Notes: generated by a model not told the origin, from the sequence alone. Shown: positions 37,037-48,251, counted from the first letter of the stretch. The stretch is DNA of 64,000 nt from JAHECW01 sp964641415 (GCA_964641415.1 CAZXMW010000003.1:96463-160462), one strand, 5' to 3'. Made by a program: numbers and translations.

Positions 37037-37176
37037 GCAGCCGCACCGGCCAGCAGGAAGGCCGCCGGCGCCCGGGCAGCGTGGTCTGTGCGATTCCGGC
37101 CGCCACCTCACGACCACGCTGCACGGGCGACGCTGGGCCGCCCCCGCCGCCAGGCGGGGCGGGCCAGAAGGCCGAT
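37037..37176 (+). ncRNA. candidate structured RNA element, copy 2 (140 nt)
   Basis: It has the same length and order of elements as 11147-11286. The inner stem is a perfect 11 bp (37076-37086 with 37112-37122), then five pairs after one G/A mismatch, a three-base GAC bulge and five outer pairs (37065-37069 with 37132-37136, one G-U). The same CCGCC/GGCGG hairpin and GGCC-AGAA-GGCC hairpin follow. In the inner stem two C-G pairs of copy 1 are T-A here. It lies between the tetR promoter region and the end of pgi. Confidence 0.55.
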
Positions 37177-37253
37177 GAAGAAGGCACCTGACACCTCCCG
37201 GTCGTTTCCCATCCGGCCCACAGTGATCGTCAACGAACGACGGAGCCGGACCG

Positions 37254-38951
<1,698 letters not shown>

Positions 38952-38992
38952 GCTCCTGACCTTTCTGCGGTGACGACGCCCCACGTCGTGGT

Positions 38993-40366
38993 TCAGGGGT
39001 CCGAGGCGGCCCAGGCGAGCGCGCGCGTCGGGCTGTCGGCGAAGAGCTCGGCGAGCCGATCTCCGGGTGTCCGGCCGCGCGCCGGATAGGCGTCGAGAAA
39101 GGCGGCGGTCGAAGCCAGGTTGTCACGGCCGACCCAGGCTCGCGGCAAGCGCTCGGCGCCGGCCAACCCGATCCGCCAGAGCCGGCACGCCAGGTCGGCG
39201 AGCGCGCTGTCGTGGACGCCGTGCGTCGCCGCCTGCTGCCACAGGGCATCCAGGCGGACCCGGTGCTCGCCGAGCAGAGCCAGGGCCTCGGCACGGGCAC
39301 GCTCGTCGTAGAGCAGGCCCGCGCACAGTACCACCTGGGCCGGTCGCAGCGCGTCGGGGACCGCCTCCCCGGCCCGCAGCTCGAAAAAGCCGCGCGGCCG
39401 GACCTCGAAGAACAGGGTCGTCAGGTGGTACTGAAGATCCTCAAGCGTCGGCCAACCGTACCGGGGATGCCCGTCGTTGATCCAGTCGACGAATCTCTGC
39501 CCCGGGGCGCCGGACACGAAACGCCTGTCATCGAGCCGGATCAGCATGACGTCCGCGGCCAGCGCGGCCTCGGCCCACTCGGCCCGTGGATCGTCGCCCG
39601 GCCCGTGCAGCAGCAGCGGCGGAAAGCCGCTTCGAGTCGGGTCGAGCTGCTGCCACGCCCGCGCCCGCGCACTGACCGCATCCGGGGCCGGGCTGCAGGC
39701 GAAGGTCGCGGTGAGCAGCGGGCTGAGCAGGTTCGCCGCCAGCCACCGCTCCTGCCACACCCCTTCGGCACCCAGGTCGAGGTTGATCTGGAGGCTCGCG
39801 GTGTGCCGCATCATGACGGCGCCCCAATGCCCGCGCTGCCGGTAGTACGCCGCCTGGGCGGTGTAGCGACCGGCACGCAGCTGCTGCGGCACCTCGTCGA
39901 CGTCGTGCCAGAGGTCGAGACCGACCGCAGCGAGCCGGACGCCGCGGGCGCCGAAAGCGGAGCGCAGCGCTCCCAGAACCCGGCTGACGTCGGCGAGGGC
40001 GGGGGCGGCGCCGTCGTGCACCGCCGTCGAGTGCTCGATCTGGGCGCCGGGCTCGAAGGTCAGCCGGCCGCCGTTCAACAACGGGTAGAAGAAGGCGTCG
40101 GGCGGGCGGCCGACGCGGGGCAGCACCTCGGCGCTGTCGGCGGCGACGTCGTCGATGACCTGCACCACGCCCAAACCGCCCGGCCGGGTCAACACGAGCC
40201 GCTCGCCGGGATCGCCGCCGGCGCCGACGACGATCGGGAACAACTCGGGCTCGAGCCCGACGCCGCGGGCCGCGTGGTCGCCGCCCCCGGCGGGGAAGGC
40301 GCTCAGCCCGGCCCGCTCCCGGGCCTCATCGATCGAGACGGCCACGCGACGGTCATCAGTCGGCAT
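38993..40366 (-). CDS. glutamate-cysteine ligase family (GCS2/EgtA-like) protein
   Basis: 457 residues. It resembles the GCS2 group (plant-type GshA and actinobacterial EgtA), which join glutamate and cysteine using ATP. Visible family features are the early glutamate motif VGLEPELFPI, the substrate segment MMRHTASLQINLDL and FFEVRPRGFFELRAGEAVPDALRP near the C-terminal third. No gshB or egtBCD gene is adjacent, so it could serve glutathione, ergothioneine or another gamma-glutamyl product. It lies 41 bp upstream of pgi on the same strand. Confidence 0.75.
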   Translation of the reverse strand: MPTDDRRVAVSIDEARERAGLSAFPAGGGDHAARGVGLEPELFPIVVGAGGDPGERLVLTRPGGLGVVQVIDDVAADSAEVLPRVGRPPDAFFYPLLNGGRLTFEPGAQIEHSTAVHDGAAPALADVSRVLGALRSAFGARGVRLAAVGLDLWHDVDEVPQQLRAGRYTAQAAYYRQRGHWGAVMMRHTASLQINLDLGAEGVWQERWLAANLLSPLLTATFACSPAPDAVSARARAWQQLDPTRSGFPPLLLHGPGDDPRAEWAEAALAADVMLIRLDDRRFVSGAPGQRFVDWINDGHPRYGWPTLEDLQYHLTTLFFEVRPRGFFELRAGEAVPDALRPAQVVLCAGLLYDERARAEALALLGEHRVRLDALWQQAATHGVHDSALADLACRLWRIGLAGAERLPRAWVGRDNLASTAAFLDAYPARGRTPGDRLAELFADSPTRALAWAASDP

Positions 40367-40417
40367 CGTGGCGCATGGTATCCCAGCTCGGCGGGCGGTG
40401 TCTCGACGCGGCCGGAA

Positions 40418-41716
40418 TCAGGCGGCGGAATCAGACAGAATCGCCCGCTGCAACGCGATGTTGTCGCGGTGCCCGGTCAGCCGCGCCGTCACCTTGCCGC
40501 GAACCGGATAACCGAGCAGATAGAGATCGCCGACGATGTCGAGGATCTTGTGGCGGACGAACTCGTCGGCGAAGCGCAGCTCGGTGTTGACGACCTCGTC
40601 GTCTCCGACCATGATGAAGTTGTCGAGGCGACCGCCGCCCCCGAGTCCCAGCTCGTTGAGCATTTTGATGTCACGGACGAAACCGAAGGTCCGGGCGGGG
40701 GCGATCTCGCGTCGATAGTCATCGCAATCGCGCATGGTGAACTCGTAGTACTGCTCACCGATCGGTTGCGGGTAGCGGAGCAGGTAGGACACTGAAAAAA
40801 CTCCGGCGGGCTCGATGGTCAGACTCCTGCCACCGTTGTCGCCGACCCGCCAGGTACGGTCGATGACCAGCTCCTTGACCGGCCGGTCCTGGTCCTCGAC
40901 GCCGATCTCCTCGATCCTCTCCAGAAAACCGAGGGCGGAGCCGTCGAGCACCGGGATTTCGCCGTGGACCTTGACCAGTAGATTGGTGATGCCGCAGGCG
41001 TGCAGCGCCGACAGCAGGTGCTCGACCGTCCTGATATGCTCGCCGTGCGAGGTGATCGAGGTCGCGTAGTCGGTCTCGGCGACATTGTTGATGTGGGCCG
41101 GGATCACGTTCCCCGCCGGCAGGGTCAGGAAGTGGATTCCGGTGTCCGGCGGCAGCGGCTGCAAAACCATGCCGGTGCGTCCTCCCGAGTGCAGGCCGAG
41201 GCCGTAGATGACGCTCGACGACCGGACCGTCCGCTGGGGCCGATCGGTGATCTCGAGCAGCGGCAGCTCGGGCGGCGGTTCGAGCTCACCGACCGGCTGG
41301 TGCTGGCTCGTCTCGAGGACACCACCGGCCGCGCTGCCACCCGTCCGACGCGCCCGGACGGCCAGGGCGTCGAGCACCGCCGTCACCGTCTGGTCGTAGG
41401 TCAGCGGCTTTTCGAGATAATCCTGAGCGCCCATCTTGATCGACTTCACCGCGGTCGATGACGTTCCATGGCCGGACATCATCACCACCAGGGCCGCGGC
41501 ATCCATCTCGAGAATCGCCTGCAGCGCTTCCAGCCCGTCGCGGTCGGGCAGCCAGATGTCGAGAAAGACCACGTCGGGTCGGTGCTCGCGGTACAGGTCG
41601 AGGGCCCGGGCGCCGCTCGTCGTGGTCAGGGTCCGGTACCCTTCATCACCGAGCACCTGGGACATGGTCGTCAGGATCCCCTCCTCGTCGTCGACGATCA
41701 GGATGAGCTCGTTCAT
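40418..41716 (-). CDS. lpxC: response-regulator receiver fused to UDP-3-O-acyl-GlcNAc deacetylase LpxC
   Basis: 432 residues. Residues 1-120 are a complete receiver domain: acidic pocket D9/D10, phospho-acceptor D53 (FLDIWLP), S81 and K103. After a 40-residue Pro/Glu linker, residues about 160-430 are LpxC, which removes acetate from UDP-3-O-acyl-GlcNAc, the committed step of lipid A synthesis. The zinc ligands H233, H389 and D393, the catalytic E232, the acid/base H416 and the ARTFGF block are all present. The catalytic domain therefore looks active. The receiver could couple lipid A flux to a histidine kinase. No kinase is adjacent. The ATG at 41716 starts exactly at the receiver; upstream frame is antisense to pfk. 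Confidence 0.92.
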   Translation of the reverse strand: MNELILIVDDEEGILTTMSQVLGDEGYRTLTTTSGARALDLYREHRPDVVFLDIWLPDRDGLEALQAILEMDAAALVVMMSGHGTSSTAVKSIKMGAQDYLEKPLTYDQTVTAVLDALAVRARRTGGSAAGGVLETSQHQPVGELEPPPELPLLEITDRPQRTVRSSSVIYGLGLHSGGRTGMVLQPLPPDTGIHFLTLPAGNVIPAHINNVAETDYATSITSHGEHIRTVEHLLSALHACGITNLLVKVHGEIPVLDGSALGFLERIEEIGVEDQDRPVKELVIDRTWRVGDNGGRSLTIEPAGVFSVSYLLRYPQPIGEQYYEFTMRDCDDYRREIAPARTFGFVRDIKMLNELGLGGGGRLDNFIMVGDDEVVNTELRFADEFVRHKILDIVGDLYLLGYPVRGKVTARLTGHRDNIALQRAILSDSAA

Positions 41717-41834
41717 GCCCGAGAGTCTGTCCGCTTTCGGCGACCGGGTCAAGCGCGCGTCGAAGCCGTCCCGGACTGAAAGCCGGTCCCATCGTGTTCG
41801 AGTAGAATGCCCGCTGATTCGAAGGAGTCGCCCG

Positions 41835-44090
41835 ATGACCCTGAGCCAACCAGTCGACGGCCGCCTGGCCATCTTGACCTCTGGGGGTGACGCCCCGGGG
41901 ATGAACCCCGCGCTGCGCGCCGTGGTCCGATCTGCACTCGACCGCGGAGTCGAGGTCGTGGCCATCACCGAGGGTTTCCAGGGCCTGGTGCGGGGCGGCA
42001 GCCACTTTCAGCCGATCAGCTGGAACGCCGTCGGCGGCATCCTCCACCAGGGCGGCACCATCATCGGAAGCGCCCGGAGCGCCGACTTCCGCAAGCGCGA
42101 CGGCCGGCGAGCAGCGGTCCGCAACCTCATCGAGCACGACATCACCCGCCTGATCGTGATCGGCGGCGACGGCAGCCTGACCGCGGCCGATCTGCTTCAC
42201 CGGGAGTGGCCGGAGCTGCACGACGAGCTCACCGCGGCCGGCGAGCTCGACGGGCACGCGACCGAGCACCGGAAGGGAATCGTGCTCGCCGGGCTGGCGG
42301 GTTCGATCGACAACGACTTCCACGGCACCGACATGACCATCGGCGCCGACACCGCACTGCACCGGATCACCGAGGCGGTGGATGCGCTGACCAGCACCGC
42401 GGCGAGCCACCAACGGACCTTCGTCGTCGAGGTCATGGGCCGCAACTGCGGCTACCTCGCGCTGATGAGCGCCCTGGCGACCGGCGCCGACGCGGTCTTC
42501 ATCCCCGAACGGCCGCCGCGCGACGACGACTGGGCGCGTCGGCTGTGCAACCGACTCCAGCAGGGTCGCGCAGCCGGCCGGCGCGACAGCATCATCATCG
42601 TCGCCGAGGGCGCCCACGACCGGCACAGCCGCCCGATCACGTCCAACGACGTCCGTGAGATTCTCGAACGCGGGTTGTCCGAGGAGGTCCGACTGACCAT
42701 CCTCGGCCACGTCCAGCGCGGCGGCGCGCCGAGCGCCTTCGACCGTTACATGAGCACCCTGCTCGGCCACGCTGCCGCCCAGGAGGTTCTGCAGGCCGAG
42801 CCCGGCGCCGAACCTCAGCTCATCGGGGTGCGCAACAACCGGATCCAACGCCAGCCGCTCGCCGAGTGTGTTCGCCGCACCAGAGCCGCGACCGCCGCAA
42901 TCGTCGCCGGTCGCCACGACGAGGCACTCGAGCTGCGTGGCGGCAGCTTCGCCGACAACCTCGACTCTCTGTCCACCCTGCTTCGCACGATTCCCCACCC
43001 GCCTCGGCCGGACCAGCGACGGCTGACCATCGCGGTGGTCCACTCGGGGGCGCCGGCGCCGGGGATGAACACCGCGGTGCGGGCGGCGGTCAGGCTCGGC
43101 ATCGACGCCGGCCATGTCATGCTGGGCGTCCGCAACGGTTTCGCGGGGTTGATCGAGAACCGCATCGAGGAGCTCGGTTGGATGAGCGTCCGCGGTTGGA
43201 CCTCGACCGGCGGTTGCGAGCTCGGCATCAACCGCAAGATTCCGTCGGGACGGGACTACTACGACATCGCACGGACCATCGAGGACCGCGGCATCGACGC
43301 CATCCTCGTCGTCGGCGGCTGGTCGGGCTACCGCACGGCCTATCGTCTGCTCAGTAAACGCGAGGCCTTCCCGGCCTTCGACATCCCGATCATGTGCCTG
43401 CCCGCCACGATCAACAACAATCTGCCCGGCTCAGAGCTCAGCGTCGGCGCCGACACCGCGCTCAACTCCATCGTCGGCGCCGTGGACAAGATCAAGCAGT
43501 CCGCGGTCGCGTCGAGCCGCTGCTTCGTGGTCGAGGTGATGGGGCGCTACTGCGGCTACCTCGCGCTGATGGCCGGCCTGTCGACCGGCGCCGAGCGGGT
43601 CTACCTGCACGAGGAGGGGGTCAGCCTGGCCGACATGAAAAACGACCTCGATCACCTGGTCCAGGGCTTTACCGGCGGCAAGCGCCTCGGGCTCGTGATC
43701 CGCAACGAGATGGCCAATCCGACGTACACGACGCAGTTCATGGCGGCCCTGTTCGAGGAGGAGGGCGGTGACCTGTTCGAGGTCCGGCAGGCGATTCTCG
43801 GCCACCTCCAGCAGGGCGGCAGCCCGACGCCGTTCGACCGGATTCTCGCCACCCGTCTGGCCAAGCGCTGCATCGGCCACCTCATCGACGCCGTCGAGCA
43901 CGGCCGCGACGACGTCTGCGCCATCGGCCTGATGGGCGGCACCGTCCAGACCCTCAACCTCCAGGACCTGCCGCGGCTGGTCGACGCCGAGCACCAGCGT
44001 CCCGCCCATCAGTGGTGGCTCGACCTGCGGCCGATCGCCCGAATCCTCGCTCAACCCGGCCCCAGGCCCAAGATGAGCACCGAGCTCTGA
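41835..44090 (+). CDS. two-domain (eukaryote-like) 6-phosphofructokinase
   Basis: 751 residues made of two PFK domains in tandem, the plan of eukaryotic PFK-1 (about 780 residues) rather than the usual 320-residue bacterial enzyme. The N-half keeps a working site: GGDAPG (17-22), the ATP-type GGDGS (110-114), catalytic SIDND (D159), MGRNCGYLAL and GHVQRGG. The C-half has GAPAPGMN and TINNN (525-529), with the catalytic aspartate lost, as in the regulatory half of animal PFK. It phosphorylates fructose-6-phosphate with ATP. An AAGGAG site precedes the ATG. It is divergent from the lpxC fusion. Confidence 0.92.
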   Translation: MTLSQPVDGRLAILTSGGDAPGMNPALRAVVRSALDRGVEVVAITEGFQGLVRGGSHFQPISWNAVGGILHQGGTIIGSARSADFRKRDGRRAAVRNLIEHDITRLIVIGGDGSLTAADLLHREWPELHDELTAAGELDGHATEHRKGIVLAGLAGSIDNDFHGTDMTIGADTALHRITEAVDALTSTAASHQRTFVVEVMGRNCGYLALMSALATGADAVFIPERPPRDDDWARRLCNRLQQGRAAGRRDSIIIVAEGAHDRHSRPITSNDVREILERGLSEEVRLTILGHVQRGGAPSAFDRYMSTLLGHAAAQEVLQAEPGAEPQLIGVRNNRIQRQPLAECVRRTRAATAAIVAGRHDEALELRGGSFADNLDSLSTLLRTIPHPPRPDQRRLTIAVVHSGAPAPGMNTAVRAAVRLGIDAGHVMLGVRNGFAGLIENRIEELGWMSVRGWTSTGGCELGINRKIPSGRDYYDIARTIEDRGIDAILVVGGWSGYRTAYRLLSKREAFPAFDIPIMCLPATINNNLPGSELSVGADTALNSIVGAVDKIKQSAVASSRCFVVEVMGRYCGYLALMAGLSTGAERVYLHEEGVSLADMKNDLDHLVQGFTGGKRLGLVIRNEMANPTYTTQFMAALFEEEGGDLFEVRQAILGHLQQGGSPTPFDRILATRLAKRCIGHLIDAVEHGRDDVCAIGLMGGTVQTLNLQDLPRLVDAEHQRPAHQWWLDLRPIARILAQPGPRPKMSTEL

Positions 44091-44103
44091 CGCGGCGGCA
44101 ACC

Positions 44104-45033
44104 TCAGGCGGGCTCGCCTCGAACGGCCGCATCGCGGCGGCGGGTCATTACGACGACCAGGACTGCGGTGACGGCGATGGCGAGCCACAGCCACGGGCTG
44201 CCGATGAGCAGCTGCCGCTTGAGCAGGCTCTCGCCCCCGGCGAGCTCGGGAGGCAGGCTGGTGAGCCGGATCGCGGCCTTGGCGGCCAGCAGCCAGCCGG
44301 CGTGGAGACCGACGACCAGCGCCAGGGACCGCTGCCGCTGCACGGCGAGACACAGCACCAGGCCAACCAGGAAGAGCCCGCAAAGCGCGGGCAGGGTGTT
44401 GGGGTCGGCCAGCCGGCCGACCACCGCACCCAGGTAGCGCAGCCCTTCCAGGGGCGAGGCGCCGCCGATCTCAAAACTCTCTTGGGGGGTCAGGAAGTGG
44501 ACCACCGAGTACAGCGCCGACGAGGCGACGGCCGCGACCGGCCACCGCCAGGTGGCGGCGAGGCCGAGGAAGACCACGACCCGGAAGAAGCTCTCCTCGA
44601 CCAGACCGATGACCAGAGCGCCCGGGATGGCGACCGCCATCTTCTCGGCCGCCTGGAGGGCGGTCCTCCCGGCCGACAGAAGCTCCGAGGAGTCGATAAC
44701 CGGAACCAACACCAACAGCGCGGGCGCCAGGCTGAGCCCGAGCCCGATCGCCGCGCGACGGCAGCGTTCGGGCCAGCTCTCCGCACTCCAGTACCGGGCG
44801 ATCCGACCGAGACCGAGCCGCCGTCGGAGGAGAACCATGGCTACCAGCAGGAGGGCGATCGCGACCCGATCGTAGACCCGCGAGAACGGCGGCGCCGAGC
44901 CCGGCAGCAGCACCCCGAGGAAGGTGGCGGCGGCCGGGGCGAGCAGGGCGCCTCCGACCAGGGTGCCGATCACCAACATCCCCATCAGAAGGGCGAATCG
45001 AAGGCTCGGCGGGCGCTCGGAGTCGAGGCTCAC
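44104..45033 (-). CDS. CPBP family intramembrane protease (Abi/CAAX-like)
   Basis: 309 residues with about eight membrane helices. The CPBP motifs are present: EESFFR (146-151, the EExxxR box), LYSVVHF (H179, FxxxH-like) and a late HAGW. Such proteins are intramembrane glutamic-type proteases with varied roles (CAAX processing, immunity, regulation); no substrate can be named. The GTG at 45033 is chosen because upstream frame runs into the divergent malic enzyme gene; no strong ribosome site was seen, so the start is uncertain. It is convergent with pfk. Confidence 0.75.
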   Translation of the reverse strand: MSLDSERPPSLRFALLMGMLVIGTLVGGALLAPAAATFLGVLLPGSAPPFSRVYDRVAIALLLVAMVLLRRRLGLGRIARYWSAESWPERCRRAAIGLGLSLAPALLVLVPVIDSSELLSAGRTALQAAEKMAVAIPGALVIGLVEESFFRVVVFLGLAATWRWPVAAVASSALYSVVHFLTPQESFEIGGASPLEGLRYLGAVVGRLADPNTLPALCGLFLVGLVLCLAVQRQRSLALVVGLHAGWLLAAKAAIRLTSLPPELAGGESLLKRQLLIGSPWLWLAIAVTAVLVVVMTRRRDAAVRGEPA

Positions 45034-45108
45034 GGGCGGGAAGCCTACCACGAGCGGCGCCGCGACGAAGTATGATGGCACCCGCCCGACGGGTGAGGAG
45101 AGCCAGCC

Positions 45109-46458
45109 ATGAAGCACGAGATCGGACGCCGCTGCATCAAGCGAATGCGCATCAAGATCGCCGACGAGCCCGGCGCCCTCGGCGCCTTTACGACCCGTCT
45201 CGGCGAGCTCGGAATCCGATTCGGGGAGATCACCACCGCCTCGGTGGGTCGGTCGTCCAGGGTCCGGGACATCGACATCATCGCGCCCGACGAGGCGACC
45301 TTCGACCGGGTCTGCGACGACGTCAGGGCCCTGGATCAGGTCGACCTCCTCGGGGTCACCGACGTGGTCCGGGAACGCCACCTCGGCGGCAAGATCGCGA
45401 CCCGCTCCCGAGTCGAGCTGCGCAACCTCGACGACCTCGGCATCGTCTACACGCCCGGGGTCGCCTCCATGTGCCTGCAGATCGCCGACGAGCCCGAGCT
45501 GGCACGCCGCTACACCGCCATCGCCAACACCGTCGCCATCGTCACCAACGGCACCGCCATCCTCGGTCTCGGTGACATCGGACCGGTCGCCGGCATGCCG
45601 GTGATGGAGGGCAAGGCGGCGCTCTTCGACCTACTCGCCGAGGTCAGCGGGGTCCCCATCCTCATCGACTCGAAGGACCCGGAGATCATCATCGCCGCCG
45701 TCACCGCCATCGCGCCGACCTTCGGCGCCGTCAAGCTCGAGGACATCCGCGCGCCCGAGTGCTTTTCGATCGAGGAGCGACTCGACGACGCCCTCGACAT
45801 TCCGGTGCTCCACGACGATCAGCACGGCACCGCGGTGGTCGTTCTCGCGGCCCTGCTCAACATCGCCCAAGCCCGCCACCTCAACCTGAAACGGTCCCGG
45901 ATCGGCATCGTCGGCCTCGGCGCGGCAGGCTCGGGCATCCACCGGCTGCTCGTAGCCTACGGGGTTCGCACCATCCTCGGGGTCGACATCAGCCCCAAGA
46001 TGGTCGAACGCTTCGAGAGCCTGGGCGGACACCCCACGGACCTCGCCGGGGTCATGGCCGAGGCCGACATGGTCATCGCCACCACCGGGGTGCCCGAGCT
46101 GATCGCCCCGGAGATGGTGCGTTCCAAACAGGTGATCCTGGCCCTCTCCAACCCCGACCCGGAGATCGATCCCGACGCGGCCCTGGCAGCGGGCGCGGCT
46201 TTCGCCGCCGACGGCAAGGCGGTCAACAACGCCCTCGCCTTTCCGGGCCTGTTCCGGGGCGCCCTCGACGCCCACGCCACCCGGATCAACGACGCCATGA
46301 AAATCGCCGCAGTCAAGGATATCGCGGCCCGGGCCCCGGAGGGCGAACTGACGCCGCCGATCCTCGACCGCGAGCTGCACCGGGCGGTGGCGGCCGCGGT
46401 CCGGGAGGCCGCTCTCACCTCGGGCGACGTGCGCTACAGTCGACGTCTCGAGGTCTGA
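45109..46458 (+). CDS. NAD-type malic enzyme with N-terminal ACT domain
   Basis: 449 residues. An ACT domain (about 12-85, ADEPGALGAFTTRLGEL) precedes a short-form malic enzyme, which decarboxylates malate to pyruvate with NAD(P)+. Catalytic landmarks are GIVYTPGVA (tyrosine), EGKAALF (lysine), the metal-site KLEDIRAPECF and HDDQHGTA, and the dinucleotide loop GLGAAGSG. ACT fusions of this kind are known in bacteria and suggest allosteric control by an amino acid or similar effector. GAGGAG lies about ten bases before the ATG, and TATGAT at 45071-45076 may be the -10. It is divergent from the CPBP gene. Confidence 0.93.
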   Translation: MKHEIGRRCIKRMRIKIADEPGALGAFTTRLGELGIRFGEITTASVGRSSRVRDIDIIAPDEATFDRVCDDVRALDQVDLLGVTDVVRERHLGGKIATRSRVELRNLDDLGIVYTPGVASMCLQIADEPELARRYTAIANTVAIVTNGTAILGLGDIGPVAGMPVMEGKAALFDLLAEVSGVPILIDSKDPEIIIAAVTAIAPTFGAVKLEDIRAPECFSIEERLDDALDIPVLHDDQHGTAVVVLAALLNIAQARHLNLKRSRIGIVGLGAAGSGIHRLLVAYGVRTILGVDISPKMVERFESLGGHPTDLAGVMAEADMVIATTGVPELIAPEMVRSKQVILALSNPDPEIDPDAALAAGAAFAADGKAVNNALAFPGLFRGALDAHATRINDAMKIAAVKDIAARAPEGELTPPILDRELHRAVAAAVREAALTSGDVRYSRRLEV

Positions 46459-46490
46459 GGGCGGCTCGGGCGCCGAACCGGCGGGACCGG

Positions 46491-48077
46491 CTACGGCACG
46501 ACCCGGCCGCCGCCCGCCCGGGGCGGCGTCCGGCAGGCGTCGACGATGCCGTCGCCGTCGCTGTCGAGCCACGGACTTTCGAGGATCTCGCAGGTATCGG
46601 GCACTGCGTTGGCGTTGCAGTCGCGCACCCGACCGAGCCAGACGTCGTAGGCATCGCTCGACCCGTTGCCGTCGCAGTCCGCCCACAGCCGCAGGTAGTA
46701 GACGTCCTGCTGCTCGGTGAAGGTCGCGGCGTAGGCCAGGTCGGCGCCGGTGTCGTCAGACGCCAGGTCAAAGTAATCGCCGAGCTTTTCCTGGTTCGGC
46801 CAGCCGCGCCAGCTGTCGAAGACCGGGCTCGCCGCCACCGGAGTCGACCAGCTGGCGCCGCCATCGGCGGAGAAGCCGTACATCAGCTGGCCGATGTTCG
46901 GCTCGGCCTCGGTCACCGACTCGACCCAGACCACGTCGATCCGTCCGTTGGGCGCCACCGCCATGGTCGCGAACCACTGCCACGCGTCGCGGTCGTCGGT
47001 GTTGACCCGAACCGGCAGGCTCCAGCTCTCGCCCTGGTCCGACGAACGAACGAAGTGGACGTCCTGCGGGTCGCCGCCCGACGGATCCATCGACGCGACG
47101 ATGTAGAGATCGCCGCGGTCCGGTCCGTCGGAGCGGTCGGCGTCAATCCAGAGCTGACCGGTCAGACCGACCGGGTTGGGGCCGTCACCCTCGAACGCAC
47201 CCTGGCGGCCGCCGAGGTTGACCGTGAACGAGTCGAAGGTCGGGTCGACGCCGGCATCCCAGGCGTCGAGCGACCGGTAGACGACGAAGATGTTGCGATT
47301 GAACGACGCGTTCCCGGCCAGGTAGAGCACCCCGTCTCCGTCGACCGTCAAGGTGCCCCAGATGGGCGCCGGGTCGAGCACCACCGGCGAAGAGAAGCTC
47401 TGCCCGCCGTCGGTCGAACGAATGAACACCCGCCTGCCCCACGGGTTGCTCGCCAGGCTCCAGCTGGCGTAGATGTTGCCGCGCCCCGGGCCGAAGGTCC
47501 GGTCGACGGCAAACCACTGCTTGTCGCCGCCGAACGCCGACCGGGGACCGCTCCAGGTCTGCCCGGCGTTCTCCGAAAAGAAGAAGTCGCAGAGCAGGTC
47601 GCCCTTCAGACTGTAATAGTAGAAACGTCCGTCGCCGTCCGCCGCCAGGACCGGGTCGGAGCGGAACACTCCCGGCGTGAAAACCCCCGGAAAGGTCCAG
47701 CTCCTGCCGCGGTCGTCGCTCCACGCCCACCCGGCCTGGCGAAAGTTGGACCGGACGTCGTCGAACTGTCGCCAGCCGATGGCCATCCGCCTCGGGTCGA
47801 GCGGGTCGATCGCGATCGACGGTTCGTTGGCCGCATCGCCCCGGATGTTGCGGCCGTCGGCCTCGACATTGACCTGAAAGCTGACGAAGCCCTGGTACTC
47901 GATCACCGTGGGGTCCGTGGCGGCCGACCTGGGTTCGGCGGCCGTCGCTTCGGCCGGCGGATCGCCCGGCCGTTCCAGAGGCTCGCGCCGTGTCGGTTCC
48001 ACATCGACGTCCTGCTCGCCCGCTGCCGTGCCGGCGACAACGAGGCACACGAAGCAAACAATCCACCAGTTTCTCAT
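46491..48077 (-). CDS. secreted sialidase-like (BNR/Asp-box) beta-propeller protein
   Basis: 528 residues with a signal peptide (about 1-22). At least five Asp-box repeats (DDRGRSW, ENAGQTW, TDGGQSF, SDQGESW, ADGGASW) indicate a beta-propeller of the sialidase/exo-alpha type, but the arginine triad of true sialidases was not identified, so an enzyme activity is not claimed. The C-terminal 60 residues have the pattern DCDGNGSSDAYD...DCNANAVPDTC...DSDGDGIVDAC, like calcium-binding or dockerin-like tails in other secreted proteins of environmental bacteria. The ATG at 48077 begins the signal peptide; ribosome site weak. Confidence 0.75.
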   Translation of the reverse strand: MRNWWIVCFVCLVVAGTAAGEQDVDVEPTRREPLERPGDPPAEATAAEPRSAATDPTVIEYQGFVSFQVNVEADGRNIRGDAANEPSIAIDPLDPRRMAIGWRQFDDVRSNFRQAGWAWSDDRGRSWTFPGVFTPGVFRSDPVLAADGDGRFYYYSLKGDLLCDFFFSENAGQTWSGPRSAFGGDKQWFAVDRTFGPGRGNIYASWSLASNPWGRRVFIRSTDGGQSFSSPVVLDPAPIWGTLTVDGDGVLYLAGNASFNRNIFVVYRSLDAWDAGVDPTFDSFTVNLGGRQGAFEGDGPNPVGLTGQLWIDADRSDGPDRGDLYIVASMDPSGGDPQDVHFVRSSDQGESWSLPVRVNTDDRDAWQWFATMAVAPNGRIDVVWVESVTEAEPNIGQLMYGFSADGGASWSTPVAASPVFDSWRGWPNQEKLGDYFDLASDDTGADLAYAATFTEQQDVYYLRLWADCDGNGSSDAYDVWLGRVRDCNANAVPDTCEILESPWLDSDGDGIVDACRTPPRAGGGRVVP

Positions 48078-48251
48078 GTTGGCAGCATACATCCGTCACA
48101 CCATCGGCGGCGGCGAGGCGGCCTACTGGATCGACCGTCGACAGGTCGTGTCGATTCACGAGCCCTCGCCCTGAAATTCATGAGCTGTCTGCTGCGGCCG
48201 ACGATGCGCCGACCTCGCGACGACACCTCGTGACTCCTTCGGGCTCGCCGA

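Noticed and set aside
45759..48233. Long plus-strand frame crossing the end of the malic enzyme gene and the BNR protein gene
   Set aside because: Overlaps two well-supported genes and is Arg/Val/Asp-rich without motifs.
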